Assembly: GCA_014879735.1 (NCBI GenBank)
Contig: JACSRN010000053.1
Span: forward strand, 1-38,007
DNA length: 38,007 nucleotides
Direction of reading: 5' to 3'
Origin: Paracoccaceae bacterium
GTDB lineage: Bacteria > Pseudomonadota > Alphaproteobacteria > Rhodobacterales > Rhodobacteraceae
Under the pieces are notes generated by a model that was not told where the DNA came from, made no database searches, and saw nothing but the letters and a program-made list of their open reading frames with translations. Positions 20,001-28,333 of the stretch are shown here, piece by piece. Within the stretch, counting starts at the first letter, position 1. Each line of letters begins with the position of its first letter. A program made the translations under genes and the position numbers.

Positions 20001-20074
20001 AGAAAAGACGGGGGCGCCGCCCCCGTCTCCGGCGCCGCCGGAGACCCCCCCGGGATATTTGCGCAGAGAAGAAG
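20001..20074 (-). repeat. Dispersed structured element, copy B, upstream of ndk
   Basis: On the minus strand, the 31-bp box (20074-20044) is identical to that of copy A. It is followed by a hairpin with 9-bp arms (20045-20037 with 20033-20025), a second with 9-bp arms (20027-20019 with 20015-20007) and TTTTCT (20006-20001). The two hairpins share three bases, so they may compete. Arm sequences differ from copy A but stay paired. The element lies between the divergent ndk and ABC-F genes, in the likely leader of ndk or just above its promoter. Confidence 0.82.
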
Positions 20075-20140
20075 GGCTGCGGGGCGCGACAGGCCGGCGC
20101 GGCCGTTGACCTTGGGCGCGGGCTGCGGCATGGCGGGGGC

Positions 20141-21991
20141 ATGCTGAAGATCGAAGACATCACCTATTCCGTCGAGGGCCGCCCGTTGTTCGAGGGCGCC
20201 TCGGCCACGATTCCGACCGGGCACAAGGTGGGCCTTGTCGGCCGCAACGGCACCGGCAAGACCACGCTGTTCCGGCTGATCCGGGGCGAGCTGGCGCTGG
20301 AGGGCGGGGCGATCTCGATCCCGCAGCGCGCGCGGATCGGCGGCGTGGCGCAGGAGGCGCCCGCCTCGGAGATCTCGCTGCTGGAGACGGTGCTGGCCGC
20401 CGACACCGAGCGCGCGGCGCTTCTGGCCGAGGCCGAGACCGCAACCGACCCGGTCCGCATCGCCGAGGTGCAGGCACGGCTGGCCGATATCGATGCCTGG
20501 TCGGCCGAGGGCCGGGCCAGCGCGATCCTGAAGGGTCTGGGCTTCGAGCCGGAACAGCAGGGCCTGCCCTGCAGCGCCTTTTCCGGCGGCTGGCGGATGC
20601 GGGTGGCGCTGGCGGGGGTGCTGTTCGCCCAGCCGGACTATCTGCTGCTGGACGAGCCGACCAACTATCTCGATCTCGAGGGCGCGCTGTGGCTGGAGAG
20701 CTATCTGGCGCGCTATCCGCATACGGTGCTGCTGATCAGCCATGACCGCGATCTGCTGAACCGGGCGGTGGGCTCGATCCTGCATCTGGAGAACCGCAAG
20801 CTGACGCTTTATACCGGCGGCTACGACACGTTCGCGGCCACTCGGGCGGCACGGCGCGCCAGCGAGGCCGCCGATGCCCGGCGCCAGGCCGACCGCAAGG
20901 CGCATCTGCAAAGCTTTGTCGACCGCTTCCGCTACAAGGCCAGCAAGGCCCGGCAGGCGCAATCGCGGCTGAAGATGATCGAGCGGCTGACCGCCACCGC
21001 CCCGCCCGAGGATCCGGCCCGCACCGTCTTCACCTTCCCCGAGCCCGAAGAGATCTCGCCGCCGATCATCACCATGGAAGGCGTCGCGGTCGGCTATGAC
21101 GGCCGCGCGGTGTTGAGCCGGCTGAACCAGCGCATCGACCAGGACGACCGGATCGCGCTGCTGGGCCGCAACGGCGAGGGCAAGTCGACGCTCTCGAAGC
21201 TGCTGGCCGGCAAGCTGGCGTCAATGGCGGGCAAGATGGTGGTCTCGTCGCGGCTGCGGGTCGGCTATTTCGCCCAGCACCAGGTGGACGAGCTGCGCGT
21301 CGACGAGACGCCGTTGCAGCATATCCTGCGGCTGCGCCCCGACGAGGGCCAGGGCAAGGCCCGCGCCCGGCTGGCGGGCTTCGGCCTGCAGGCGGCCCAG
21401 GCCGATACCGAGGTGGCGCGGCTGTCGGGCGGGCAGAAGGCGCGGCTGTCGCTGCTGCTGGCCACCATCGACGCGCCGCATCTGCTGATCCTCGACGAGC
21501 CGACCAACCACCTCGACATCGACAGCCGCGAGGCGCTGGTCGAGGCGCTGACCGATTATTCCGGTGCGGTGATCCTGGTCAGCCACGACATGCATCTGCT
21601 GTCGCTGGTGGCCGACCGGCTGTGGCTGGTTCGGGCCGGTGCCGTGCTGCCCTGGGAGGGCGACCTCGAGGATTACCGCCGGATGCTGCTGACGGCCGAT
21701 GAGGCGCCGAAACCGGCGCCAAAGCCGGAGAAGCCGAAGAAGGCCGGGCGCGAGGAGATGCTGGCGCTGCGGGCCGAGGTGCGCAGATGCGAGGAACGGC
21801 TGGGCAAGCTGTCGGAGATGCGGACGAAGCTGTCGGAGAAGATGGCCGATCCCGGCCTCTATGACGAGGCGCGCAAGGTCGAGCTTGAGCAGTGGACGAT
21901 CAAGTTCGCCGAGCTGGAGGAGGCCGAACACCGGGCCGAGGCGCTGTGGCTGGAAGCGCAGGCGCGGCTGGAGGCGGCGGGACAGGCCTGA
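20141..21991 (+). CDS. ABC-F family ATPase, YheS-like
   Basis: This 616-residue soluble protein has two ABC domains and no membrane segment, the ABC-F plan of ribosome-associated translation factors. Walker A motifs are GRNGTGKTT (34-42) and GRNGEGKST (342-350). Signatures are [12 protein letters not shown] and [12 protein letters not shown]; Walker B motifs are [13 protein letters not shown] and [13 protein letters not shown]. The interdomain linker ([29 protein letters not shown]) matches YheS closely, and a Lys/Pro-rich hinge leads to a C-terminal coiled coil (about 535-612). The ribosome site before the ATG is weak (GGCGGGGGC). The exact cellular role of YheS-type members is poorly known. 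Confidence 0.93.
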   Translation: MLKIEDITYSVEGRPLFEGASATIPTGHKVGLVGRNGTGKTTLFRLIRGELALEGGAISIPQRARIGGVAQEAPASEISLLETVLAADTERAALLAEAETATDPVRIAEVQARLADIDAWSAEGRASAILKGLGFEPEQQGLPCSAFSGGWRMRVALAGVLFAQPDYLLLDEPTNYLDLEGALWLESYLARYPHTVLLISHDRDLLNRAVGSILHLENRKLTLYTGGYDTFAATRAARRASEAADARRQADRKAHLQSFVDRFRYKASKARQAQSRLKMIERLTATAPPEDPARTVFTFPEPEEISPPIITMEGVAVGYDGRAVLSRLNQRIDQDDRIALLGRNGEGKSTLSKLLAGKLASMAGKMVVSSRLRVGYFAQHQVDELRVDETPLQHILRLRPDEGQGKARARLAGFGLQAAQADTEVARLSGGQKARLSLLLATIDAPHLLILDEPTNHLDIDSREALVEALTDYSGAVILVSHDMHLLSLVADRLWLVRAGAVLPWEGDLEDYRRMLLTADEAPKPAPKPEKPKKAGREEMLALRAEVRRCEERLGKLSEMRTKLSEKMADPGLYDEARKVELEQWTIKFAELEEAEHRAEALWLEAQARLEAAGQA

Positions 21992-22685
21992 AAGGCCGAT
22001 GCCGCGGGGCCATCGCCCAGGGCCGCGCGGCAGGGGCAGGCATCCCCGCCGATGCCGCGGCGAACAGGCCCGTGCAACCGGCCGCTGCGCCTTCGCCGGC
22101 ATCGGGGCCAGGCGGTTGGCGTCTGGCGCGCCGCCGGGTGGCGCATCGGCTGATCGGCGTCGGCCAAGCCCTGCCGGTGATGCCGCGGACCACCGTCATG
22201 GCAGCCGGAGACCGGGCGCGGCCCCCGGGCATCCCGCCGCCGCCTGACCGCACCGAGTCGCCGCATCGATCGGACGACCGCGGTGCAGGCGCCACCATTG
22301 CATCACCACACCCCTTAGCTGCCACGCCGGTACCGCCATCGTCGCGCGCAGCGCGGTGCCGTGCCGATATCGCACCCCGTGCTTGCCGCGCCGGTACCGC
22401 CATCACCCCGCGCAACGCGGTGCCGTGCGGATACCGCCCGCCGCCCGGCCGGCTTTCTGTTCGGCCGCCTGCCCCGCTCCCGGCCCGGTCGCGTGACCCG
22501 CTCTCAGTCCACCCGGCTGTCCGCCCATCTATCCCTCTGCCCGCGCCTGCCGCCGGGGTCCGGTCTGCCCCGGGCCTCGCCCGCGACGCCGGCGGGCGCC
22601 TGTCGTCTGACGGCTTGTCAGCCCTGGCCGGCCCGTGCGAGGCTGCCGGCCTGACTGCGACGGGACATGCGGGACCTGAGGGGAC
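21992..22685. other. About 700 bp without a recognisable gene
   Basis: Long open frames cross this region on both strands, as expected at such GC content, but their translations are Arg/Pro/Ala-rich and resemble nothing. It contains the 64-bp-period repeat described separately. The last part leads into marC, with GAGGGG before its ATG. TTGTCA at 22615-22620 could be a -35 element, but I see no convincing -10. Confidence 0.6.
22319..22437 (+). repeat. Direct repeat with 64-bp period
   Basis: Two copies of about 55 bp (22319-22373 and 22383-22437) agree at most positions and share CGCCGGTACCGCCATC and CGCGGTGCCGTGC. The bases just before copy 1 (CACCACACCCC) resemble those before copy 2 (CGCACCCCG), so the duplicated unit is probably the whole 64 bp with a decayed third copy upstream. 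No open frame or known element explains it. Confidence 0.8.
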
Positions 22686-23306
22686 ATGCCGGAAACCGCC
22701 TTTCTGATCACCGCCGCCGCCACGCTTTTCGTGGTGATCGACCCGCCGGGGCTGGTGCCGATGTTCATCGCGCTGACCCGTGGCATGTCGCCTGTGCGGC
22801 GGCGCGCCATGGCGCGGCGGGCTTGCCTGATCGCAGCGGCGATCCTGATGGCCTTCGGGCTGTTCGGCGAGGCGCTGCTGGGGTTCATCGGCATCTCGAT
22901 GCCGGCCTTCCGCATCGCCGGCGGCATCCTGTTGTTCCTGACCGCGCTTGACATGCTGTTCGAACGGCGGACCCAGCGGCGCGAGGGCCAGCAGGCCGAT
23001 CCCGACCACGATCCTTCGGTGTTTCCGCTGGCCACGCCGCTGCTGGCCGGGCCGGGGGCGATTGCCACGATGATCCTGCTTGTCGGGCAAAGCGGGCCAG
23101 GATGGGCCGGCACCCTTGCCGTGCTGGCGCTTCTGGCCGTCGTCCTGGCCGTGACCTTTGCCTTCCTCCTGGCCTCGCCACCGCTGGAGCGGCTGCTGGG
23201 CCGGACCGGCACCCTGGTGATCACCCGCCTTCTGGGCATGCTGCTGGCGGCGCTGTCGGTGCAGTTCGTGATCGATGGGGTGCGGCAGACCGGGCTTGCC
23301 GGTTGA
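22686..23306 (+). CDS. marC: MarC-family integral membrane protein
   Basis: The 206-residue protein has about six hydrophobic helices and the MarC pattern: FVVIDPPGLVPMFIALT in the first helix pair, FRIAGGILLFLTALDML, and PLATPLLAGPGAIATMILL. The family is widespread and its function unsettled; an early link to multiple antibiotic resistance in E. coli was not upheld. GAGGGG lies before the ATG. It is followed after 103 bp by an unrelated protease gene on the same strand, and preceded by a long non-coding stretch, so it probably has its own promoter. Confidence 0.92.
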   Translation: MPETAFLITAAATLFVVIDPPGLVPMFIALTRGMSPVRRRAMARRACLIAAAILMAFGLFGEALLGFIGISMPAFRIAGGILLFLTALDMLFERRTQRREGQQADPDHDPSVFPLATPLLAGPGAIATMILLVGQSGPGWAGTLAVLALLAVVLAVTFAFLLASPPLERLLGRTGTLVITRLLGMLLAALSVQFVIDGVRQTGLAG

Positions 23307-23409
23307 TCTTCGGGCCGGTCTTCCGGACCATCGCCCGGTCAATCTTCCCCCCGGCGCATGCCGCCCCCATATTGGAGCCGCGACACGGCAAAGAGGAGAG
23401 CAGCGCGGG

Positions 23410-23985
23410 ATGGATGGCGACAGTTTCGGACGGATGGCCTATCTGGTGCTGCTGCTGCTTGCCGTGGGCGGCTGGGCCATGGTCGAGTTTCGCGGCCGGC
23501 TGGGCCAGGCCGCGCGGGTGCTGGCGGCCTGGGGGCTGATCTTCGTCGGTGTCGCGGCGGGCTATGGGCTCTGGCGCGACATGCAGCGGTCGATGATGCC
23601 GGTGCAAAGCGTGGCCGACGGCGGCACGGTGCTGCTGCCGCAGGCCTCGGACGGGCATTTCTATGCCGTGGTCCGGGTGAACGGCACCGATATCCGCTTC
23701 ATGACCGATACCGGCGCCACCAACATGGTGCTTTCGCGCGAGGATGCGCGGCGGGTCGGGCTGGACCCCGATGGCATGGTCTATACCGGCACCGCCTCGA
23801 CCGCGAACGGCATCGTGCGCACCGCGCGGGTGACGCTGGACGAGGTGCAACTTGGCCCCTTCACCGACGAGGGTTTTCCCGCCTATGTGAACGACGGGCA
23901 GATGGACGGCTCGCTGCTGGGGATGGATTACCTGCGACGGTACCGCATCCAGATCGAGGGCAATGCGATGGTGCTGTCACGCTGA
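23410..23985 (+). CDS. Membrane-anchored retropepsin-like aspartic protease (TIGR02281 type)
   Basis: The 191-residue protein has two N-terminal hydrophobic segments (about 9-24 and 37-54) and a retropepsin-like domain (about 70-191). The domain has the catalytic motif MTDTGATNMVLS and the ending GSLLGMDYLRRYRIQIEGNAMVL. Such single-domain clan AA proteases should act as dimers, like viral proteases, here probably on the periplasmic side. Substrates are unknown. The ATG at 23410 has GAGGAG eleven bases before it; a later in-frame ATG at 23434 is possible. The stop overlaps that of convergent holC by nine bases. Confidence 0.86.
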   Translation: MDGDSFGRMAYLVLLLLAVGGWAMVEFRGRLGQAARVLAAWGLIFVGVAAGYGLWRDMQRSMMPVQSVADGGTVLLPQASDGHFYAVVRVNGTDIRFMTDTGATNMVLSREDARRVGLDPDGMVYTGTASTANGIVRTARVTLDEVQLGPFTDEGFPAYVNDGQMDGSLLGMDYLRRYRIQIEGNAMVLSR

Positions 23986-24447
23986 TCCGGCGTCGGACTG
24001 GGCCTTCATCTGCCACTTGCCGGTCTCGTCCGACCAGTATTCCGCGATCAGCCCTGCGGCGGTGACAGCCCGCCATTCCGCACGCGCGGCCGTGACCTGC
24101 GCCGGATCCCCGGCCTCGAACAGCAGCCAGATCCGCTCCATCGCCCGCGCCTCGGCCGGATCGACTGCAACGCCCGACAAGAGCATGACCGCCCGCGCGC
24201 CATTGACGGCCGCACCCTGGCCCAGAAGCAGCGGCTGTTCGGCATCCTGCGGCCCGCCCTCCAGCCCGTGTGGCAGGAAACCCTCCTCGGGGAAAAGCCA
24301 GAACCTCTCGTCCAGATCCTCCAGCCGCGCCCAGTCGGGGCCGCGCAGCATGACCGGCCAGCCCTGCGCCAGCGCGCGGGTGATCAACTGCCGCGCGGCA
24401 TCCTCCAGCGTGCCCGTCTGGATGTGGTAGAACTTGACCGCACCCAT
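23977..24447 (-). CDS. holC: DNA polymerase III chi subunit
   Basis: HolC links the clamp-loader complex to single-strand binding protein during replication. The 156-residue protein starts MGAVKFYHIQ, the family's hallmark, and continues with QLITRALAQGWPVMLRG and LDERFWLFPEEGFLPHG, matching alphaproteobacterial chi. I chose the ATG at 24447, 31 bases after the pepA stop codon. A GTG at 24474 would add nine residues not seen in the family. The order pepA-holC on one transcript is common in proteobacteria. Confidence 0.92.
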   Translation of the reverse strand: MGAVKFYHIQTGTLEDAARQLITRALAQGWPVMLRGPDWARLEDLDERFWLFPEEGFLPHGLEGGPQDAEQPLLLGQGAAVNGARAVMLLSGVAVDPAEARAMERIWLLFEAGDPAQVTAARAEWRAVTAAGLIAEYWSDETGKWQMKAQSDAGSA

Positions 24448-24478
24448 CGCCCGCCCGTCCTCTTGCTGCGCCACCGCC

Positions 24479-25942
24479 CTATTCGTAGCGATCGCGGATC
24501 AGCCGGTTCAGCGCCAGCACGCCCCAGCCGGTGGCGCCCTTGGGCGCAAGCGCGGTATCCGCCTTGGTATAGGCCGTGCCGGCGATGTCGAGATGGATCC
24601 ACGGCATGTCAGGGCGGATATAGCGCGCCAGGAACTGGGCTGCGGTGATCGACCCGGCCTCGCGCCCGCAGGAGTTGCGCATGTCGGCGATGCGGCTTTT
24701 CAGCATGGCGTCATAGGCATCGCCCAGCGGCATCCGCCAGGCGCCTTCGCCTTCGGCGGCGGCCGCCTTCAGGAAGGCGGCAGAGATCGCCTCGTCGTTC
24801 GAGAAGACGCCGGCATTCTCATGCCCCAGCGCCACGATGATCGCCCCGGTCAGGGTGGCAAGGTCGATCACCCCCGAGGGGCTGAACCGTTCCTGCGCGT
24901 ACCACAGCACATCGGCCAGCACGAGACGGCCCTCGGCATCGGTGTTGATCACCTCGATCGTGTCGCCCTTCATCGAGCGGACCACATCGCCCGGCCGCTG
25001 TGCCCGGCCATCGGGCATGTTCTCGACCAGGCCCACCAGGCCCACCACATTGGCCCGCGCCTTGCGCAGGGCCAATGCGCGCATCACCCCCGCAACCACC
25101 GCCGCGCCGCCCATGTCCATGGTCATCTCTTCCATGCCGGCGCCGGGCTTCAGGCTGATGCCGCCGGTGTCGAAACAGACGCCCTTGCCGACCAGCGCCA
25201 GCGGCGCCTCGCCGGCACGGCCACCCTTCCATTGCAGGACAACCACTTTCGAGGGGCTTTCCGACCCCTGCCCCACGCCAAGCAGCGCCCGCATCCCCAA
25301 TTTCGCGAGTTCTTCCTCTTCCAGGATCTCGACCTCGAGCCCCAGTTCCTGCATCGCGGCCAGCCGGGCGGCAAAATCGTCGGTGGTCAGCACATTCGCC
25401 GGTTCGCTGACCAGATCGCGCGTGAAGAACACCCCCTCGGCCAGCGCCGCCATCGGCCCGGCCTCGGCCGCCACCGCCTCGGGCTGGGCCACCATGAAGG
25501 ACACCGCGCCCGGGGATTTCGTCTCGCCCGTCCGGTAGATGTCGAAACTGTAGGCGCGCAGCGCCAGCCCGAACGAGACCTCGGCCGCCCTGGGATGGCC
25601 ATCGGCCAGCACGATCAGCGGACGCGGGCCATGCGCCTTGCCGATGGCCGCGCCCGCCTTGCGCGCCGCGGCCGGATCGGTGCGGCGCGGCAGGCGCAGG
25701 ATCTGCAGCGCCTCGGCCTGCAGCCCGGCGGGAAAGGCCAGTTCCATCGCCTCGCCCGGCTTCAGCCGGCCGAAGGCCTCCGAGCCGAGCGCCCGCGCCA
25801 GCGCGCCCTTCATCGCCCGGTCCAGTCGGCGCAGCGCGGGCGACAGCGCGGCCTGATCGGCCAGCACCGCGATCCGCCCGGGATGGGTCAGCAGGGCCTC
25901 GGGCTCTGCCGGAAGAAAGCGGATCTGGACGGGGTGCGACAT
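24479..25942 (-). CDS. pepA: Leucyl aminopeptidase (M17)
   Basis: This cytosolic two-metal aminopeptidase removes N-terminal residues from peptides. The 487-residue protein has a variable N-terminal domain and a C-terminal catalytic domain with LVGKGVCFDTGGISLKP (metal lysine and aspartate), MDMGGAAVVAGVM, and the family signature NTDAEGRLVLAD. In some bacteria PepA also binds DNA; nothing here shows whether this one does. AAGGAA lies before the ATG. It is divergent from lptF over 162 bp, and holC follows in the same direction. Confidence 0.96.
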   Translation of the reverse strand: MSHPVQIRFLPAEPEALLTHPGRIAVLADQAALSPALRRLDRAMKGALARALGSEAFGRLKPGEAMELAFPAGLQAEALQILRLPRRTDPAAARKAGAAIGKAHGPRPLIVLADGHPRAAEVSFGLALRAYSFDIYRTGETKSPGAVSFMVAQPEAVAAEAGPMAALAEGVFFTRDLVSEPANVLTTDDFAARLAAMQELGLEVEILEEEELAKLGMRALLGVGQGSESPSKVVVLQWKGGRAGEAPLALVGKGVCFDTGGISLKPGAGMEEMTMDMGGAAVVAGVMRALALRKARANVVGLVGLVENMPDGRAQRPGDVVRSMKGDTIEVINTDAEGRLVLADVLWYAQERFSPSGVIDLATLTGAIIVALGHENAGVFSNDEAISAAFLKAAAAEGEGAWRMPLGDAYDAMLKSRIADMRNSCGREAGSITAAQFLARYIRPDMPWIHLDIAGTAYTKADTALAPKGATGWGVLALNRLIRDRYE

Positions 25943-26104
25943 GGGGATTCCTTTTGGCAGGCCGCCGCGGCCAGCACGCGCGCGGCGGGTGGCGCAAGGC
26001 TAGCCGCCCCCCGGGCGAAGCGCCAGATATGAGTTTTACGCCCCGTCGAATTCGGCTAGGGTCGCTGCCGTTCGTACCACAATCCGCTGGGGGCAGGGGC
26101 CGGT

Positions 26105-27238
26105 TTGCCACGATTCGACCGCTATCTCTTGTCACAACTTCTGGCGCTGTTCGGCTTCTTCAGCCTGGTGCTGGTGGCGGTCTACTGGGTCAACCGGGCG
26201 GTCGGCCTGTTCGACCAATTGATCGGCGACGGGCAAAGCGCCCTGGTCTTCGTCGAGTTCTCGCTTCTGACCCTGCCGAATGTCATCCGTCTTGTCCTGC
26301 CGGTTTCGGCCTTTGCGGCCTGCCTTTACGCGGTGAACCGGCTGATGCAGGAATCCGAGCTTGTGGTGATGCAGGCCACCGGCTTTTCCCCGTGGCGTCT
26401 GGCGCGGCCCATCGTCTATTTCGGGCTCTGCGTCTGGGCGATGCAGCTTGCCCTGACCAACATCCTGGTGCCGATGAGCCAGAGCCGCCTGTCCCAGCGC
26501 ACCGCCGAGGTGAACGAGAATGTCACCGCCCGCTTCCTGACGCCGGGCCGGTTCATGCATCCGGCCAGCGGCGTGACACTTTATATCCGCGAGATCACAC
26601 CCCTGGGCGAGTTGAACGACCTGTTCCTGTCAGACGAACGCAACCCGGCCGAGACGGTGGAATATACCGCGCGGCAGGCGCTGATCGTGCGCGCCGAGGC
26701 CGGTCCGCGGCTGGTCATGCTGAATGGGCTGGTCCAGCGGCAGGCGCAGGACGGCACGGCGCGGCTGTCGGTGACGCGGTTTGCCGATTTCACGCTGGAT
26801 CTTGCCGGGATCGTCGGCGGTGACGGCACGCGGCGGGCGGTTCCGCGCGAACTTTCGACCCCCGTCCTGCTGCGCGCCGACCCTGCCACCCAGGATCTGA
26901 CCGGCCAGAGCCGGGCGGTCCTGCTGGAAGAGGGGCACAGCCGGCTTTCGGCGCCGCTGCTGGGGCTTGCCGCACCGCTGGTCGGCTTTGCCGCGATGAT
27001 GCTGGGGGGCTGGTCGCGCTTCGGCCTCTGGCGGCAGATCGCGGTGGCGGTGGTGCTGATCATCCTGCTGCAGATGCTGAACACCGCCGGTTCTGCCGCC
27101 GCGCTGCGGTCCGATACCCGCTGGCCACTGGTCTATGCGGCGCCGGTCGCGGGGTTGGCGCTGGCGGCTGCGATGCTCTGGGCCGCCGGCCGGCCGCGGC
27201 GCCGGCGTCGCCTGCGCGGGCCGGAGGCCGTGGCATGA
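26105..27238 (+). CDS. lptF: LPS export permease LptF
   Basis: LptF with LptG forms the inner-membrane permease that lifts LPS into the Lpt bridge. The 377-residue protein has the family layout: membrane helices near 9-35, 49-75 and 97-118, a periplasmic beta domain (about 125-265) and three C-terminal helices. FDRYLLSQLLALFGFFSLVLV at the start and ESELVVMQATGFSPW are typical. The start is a TTG with GGGGGCAGGGG upstream; the family N-terminus begins exactly there and no better start exists. It overlaps lptG by four bases. Confidence 0.94.
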   Translation: MPRFDRYLLSQLLALFGFFSLVLVAVYWVNRAVGLFDQLIGDGQSALVFVEFSLLTLPNVIRLVLPVSAFAACLYAVNRLMQESELVVMQATGFSPWRLARPIVYFGLCVWAMQLALTNILVPMSQSRLSQRTAEVNENVTARFLTPGRFMHPASGVTLYIREITPLGELNDLFLSDERNPAETVEYTARQALIVRAEAGPRLVMLNGLVQRQAQDGTARLSVTRFADFTLDLAGIVGGDGTRRAVPRELSTPVLLRADPATQDLTGQSRAVLLEEGHSRLSAPLLGLAAPLVGFAAMMLGGWSRFGLWRQIAVAVVLIILLQMLNTAGSAAALRSDTRWPLVYAAPVAGLALAAAMLWAAGRPRRRRRLRGPEAVA

Positions 27239-28332
27239 CGCTTTCGCTTTATATCGCGCGGCGGTTCCTGGCGACCGTGGGCCTGGTCTTCCTGGTCTTC
27301 TTCGGCATCCTGATGCTGGTCGACATGATCGAGCAGTTGCGCCGCTTCTCGGGCGCGGGCGTGGGGCTGGCGCAGGCGTTCCGGCTGTCGCTGCTGAATG
27401 TGCCCGACACGCTCTACCGCATCCTGCCGCTGATCTTCGTCATGGGGTCGATCGCGCTGTTTCTGGCGCTGGCGCGGTCGTCGGAACTGGTGGTCATCCG
27501 GGCGGCCGGGCGGTCGGCGCTGCGCTTTCTGGTGACGCCGGTCGTCGTGTCGCTGGCCATCGGCCTGCTGGCCGTGGGGGTGCTGAACCCGATGGTTGCG
27601 GCCACGTCGAAGGCCTATGCGGATCTGCGCGCGCACTATACCGAAGGCGGCGCCTCGGTCCTGTCGGTGGGCGACACCGGGCTGTGGCTGCGGCAGGGCG
27701 GCGGCTACGGGCAGACGGTGATCCATGCGGCGCGGGCCAATCTCGACGGCACCGAACTCAGCGCCGTGACCTTCCTGACCTTCGGCCGCGACGGCGTGCC
27801 CGCCACCCGGATCGAGGCGCGGGAGGCCCGGCTGATCCAGGGCGCCTGGATCCTCGACGGGGCGAAGATGTGGCCCCTGTCCGCCTCGAACCCCGAGGCG
27901 GCGGCCGAACACTGGGCCGATGGCACGCGCCTGCCGTCCGATCTGACGCCCGAGCGGATCCGCGACAGTTTCGGCACGCCCTCCTCGGTGCCGATCTGGC
28001 AGTTGCCCGGCTATATCCGCGGGATGGACCGGGCGGGTTTCTCGACCATTTCCTATCGGCTATGGTTCCAGATGGAACTGGCGCAACCGCTGTTGCTGAC
28101 GGCGATGGTGCTGGTGGCTGCGGGCTTCACCATGCGGCATGCCCGGTTCGGGCGGACCGGGATCCTGGTCCTCTATGCCATCCTGTCCGGCTTTGCGCTG
28201 TTCTTTCTGCGCAATTTTGCCCAGGCTCTTGGCGAATCGGGGCAGATTCCGGTTCTGCTCGCAGCATGGAGTCCGCCCGTCGCCGCCGTCCTGCTGGCGC
28301 TCGGGCTGCTTTTACACCTCGAGGACGGCTGA
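27235..28332 (+). CDS. lptG: LPS export permease LptG
   Basis: LptG is the partner of LptF in the permease, which works with the LptB ATPase (not in this window). The 365-residue protein starts MTLSLYIARRFLATVGLVFL and shows the same plan: three N-terminal helices with RSSELVVIRAAGRSA on the cytoplasmic side, a periplasmic beta-jellyroll domain, and three C-terminal helices. Its ATG overlaps the lptF stop as ATGA, and lptD starts two bases after its stop, so lptF, lptG and lptD are translationally coupled. Confidence 0.94.
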   Translation: MTLSLYIARRFLATVGLVFLVFFGILMLVDMIEQLRRFSGAGVGLAQAFRLSLLNVPDTLYRILPLIFVMGSIALFLALARSSELVVIRAAGRSALRFLVTPVVVSLAIGLLAVGVLNPMVAATSKAYADLRAHYTEGGASVLSVGDTGLWLRQGGGYGQTVIHAARANLDGTELSAVTFLTFGRDGVPATRIEAREARLIQGAWILDGAKMWPLSASNPEAAAEHWADGTRLPSDLTPERIRDSFGTPSSVPIWQLPGYIRGMDRAGFSTISYRLWFQMELAQPLLLTAMVLVAAGFTMRHARFGRTGILVLYAILSGFALFFLRNFAQALGESGQIPVLLAAWSPPVAAVLLALGLLLHLEDG

Positions 28333-28333
28333 G

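Noticed and set aside
22319-22437. Possible CRISPR or insertion-sequence end in the gap before marC
   Set aside because: Only two clear copies with a 9-10 bp gap, no inverted ends, no target duplication and no transposase.
21900-23342. A minus-strand frame of 480 codons opposite the ABC-F end, the gap and marC
   Set aside because: The product is His/Gln/Arg-rich without domains and covers marC on the other strand. It does not fill the 700-bp gap convincingly.
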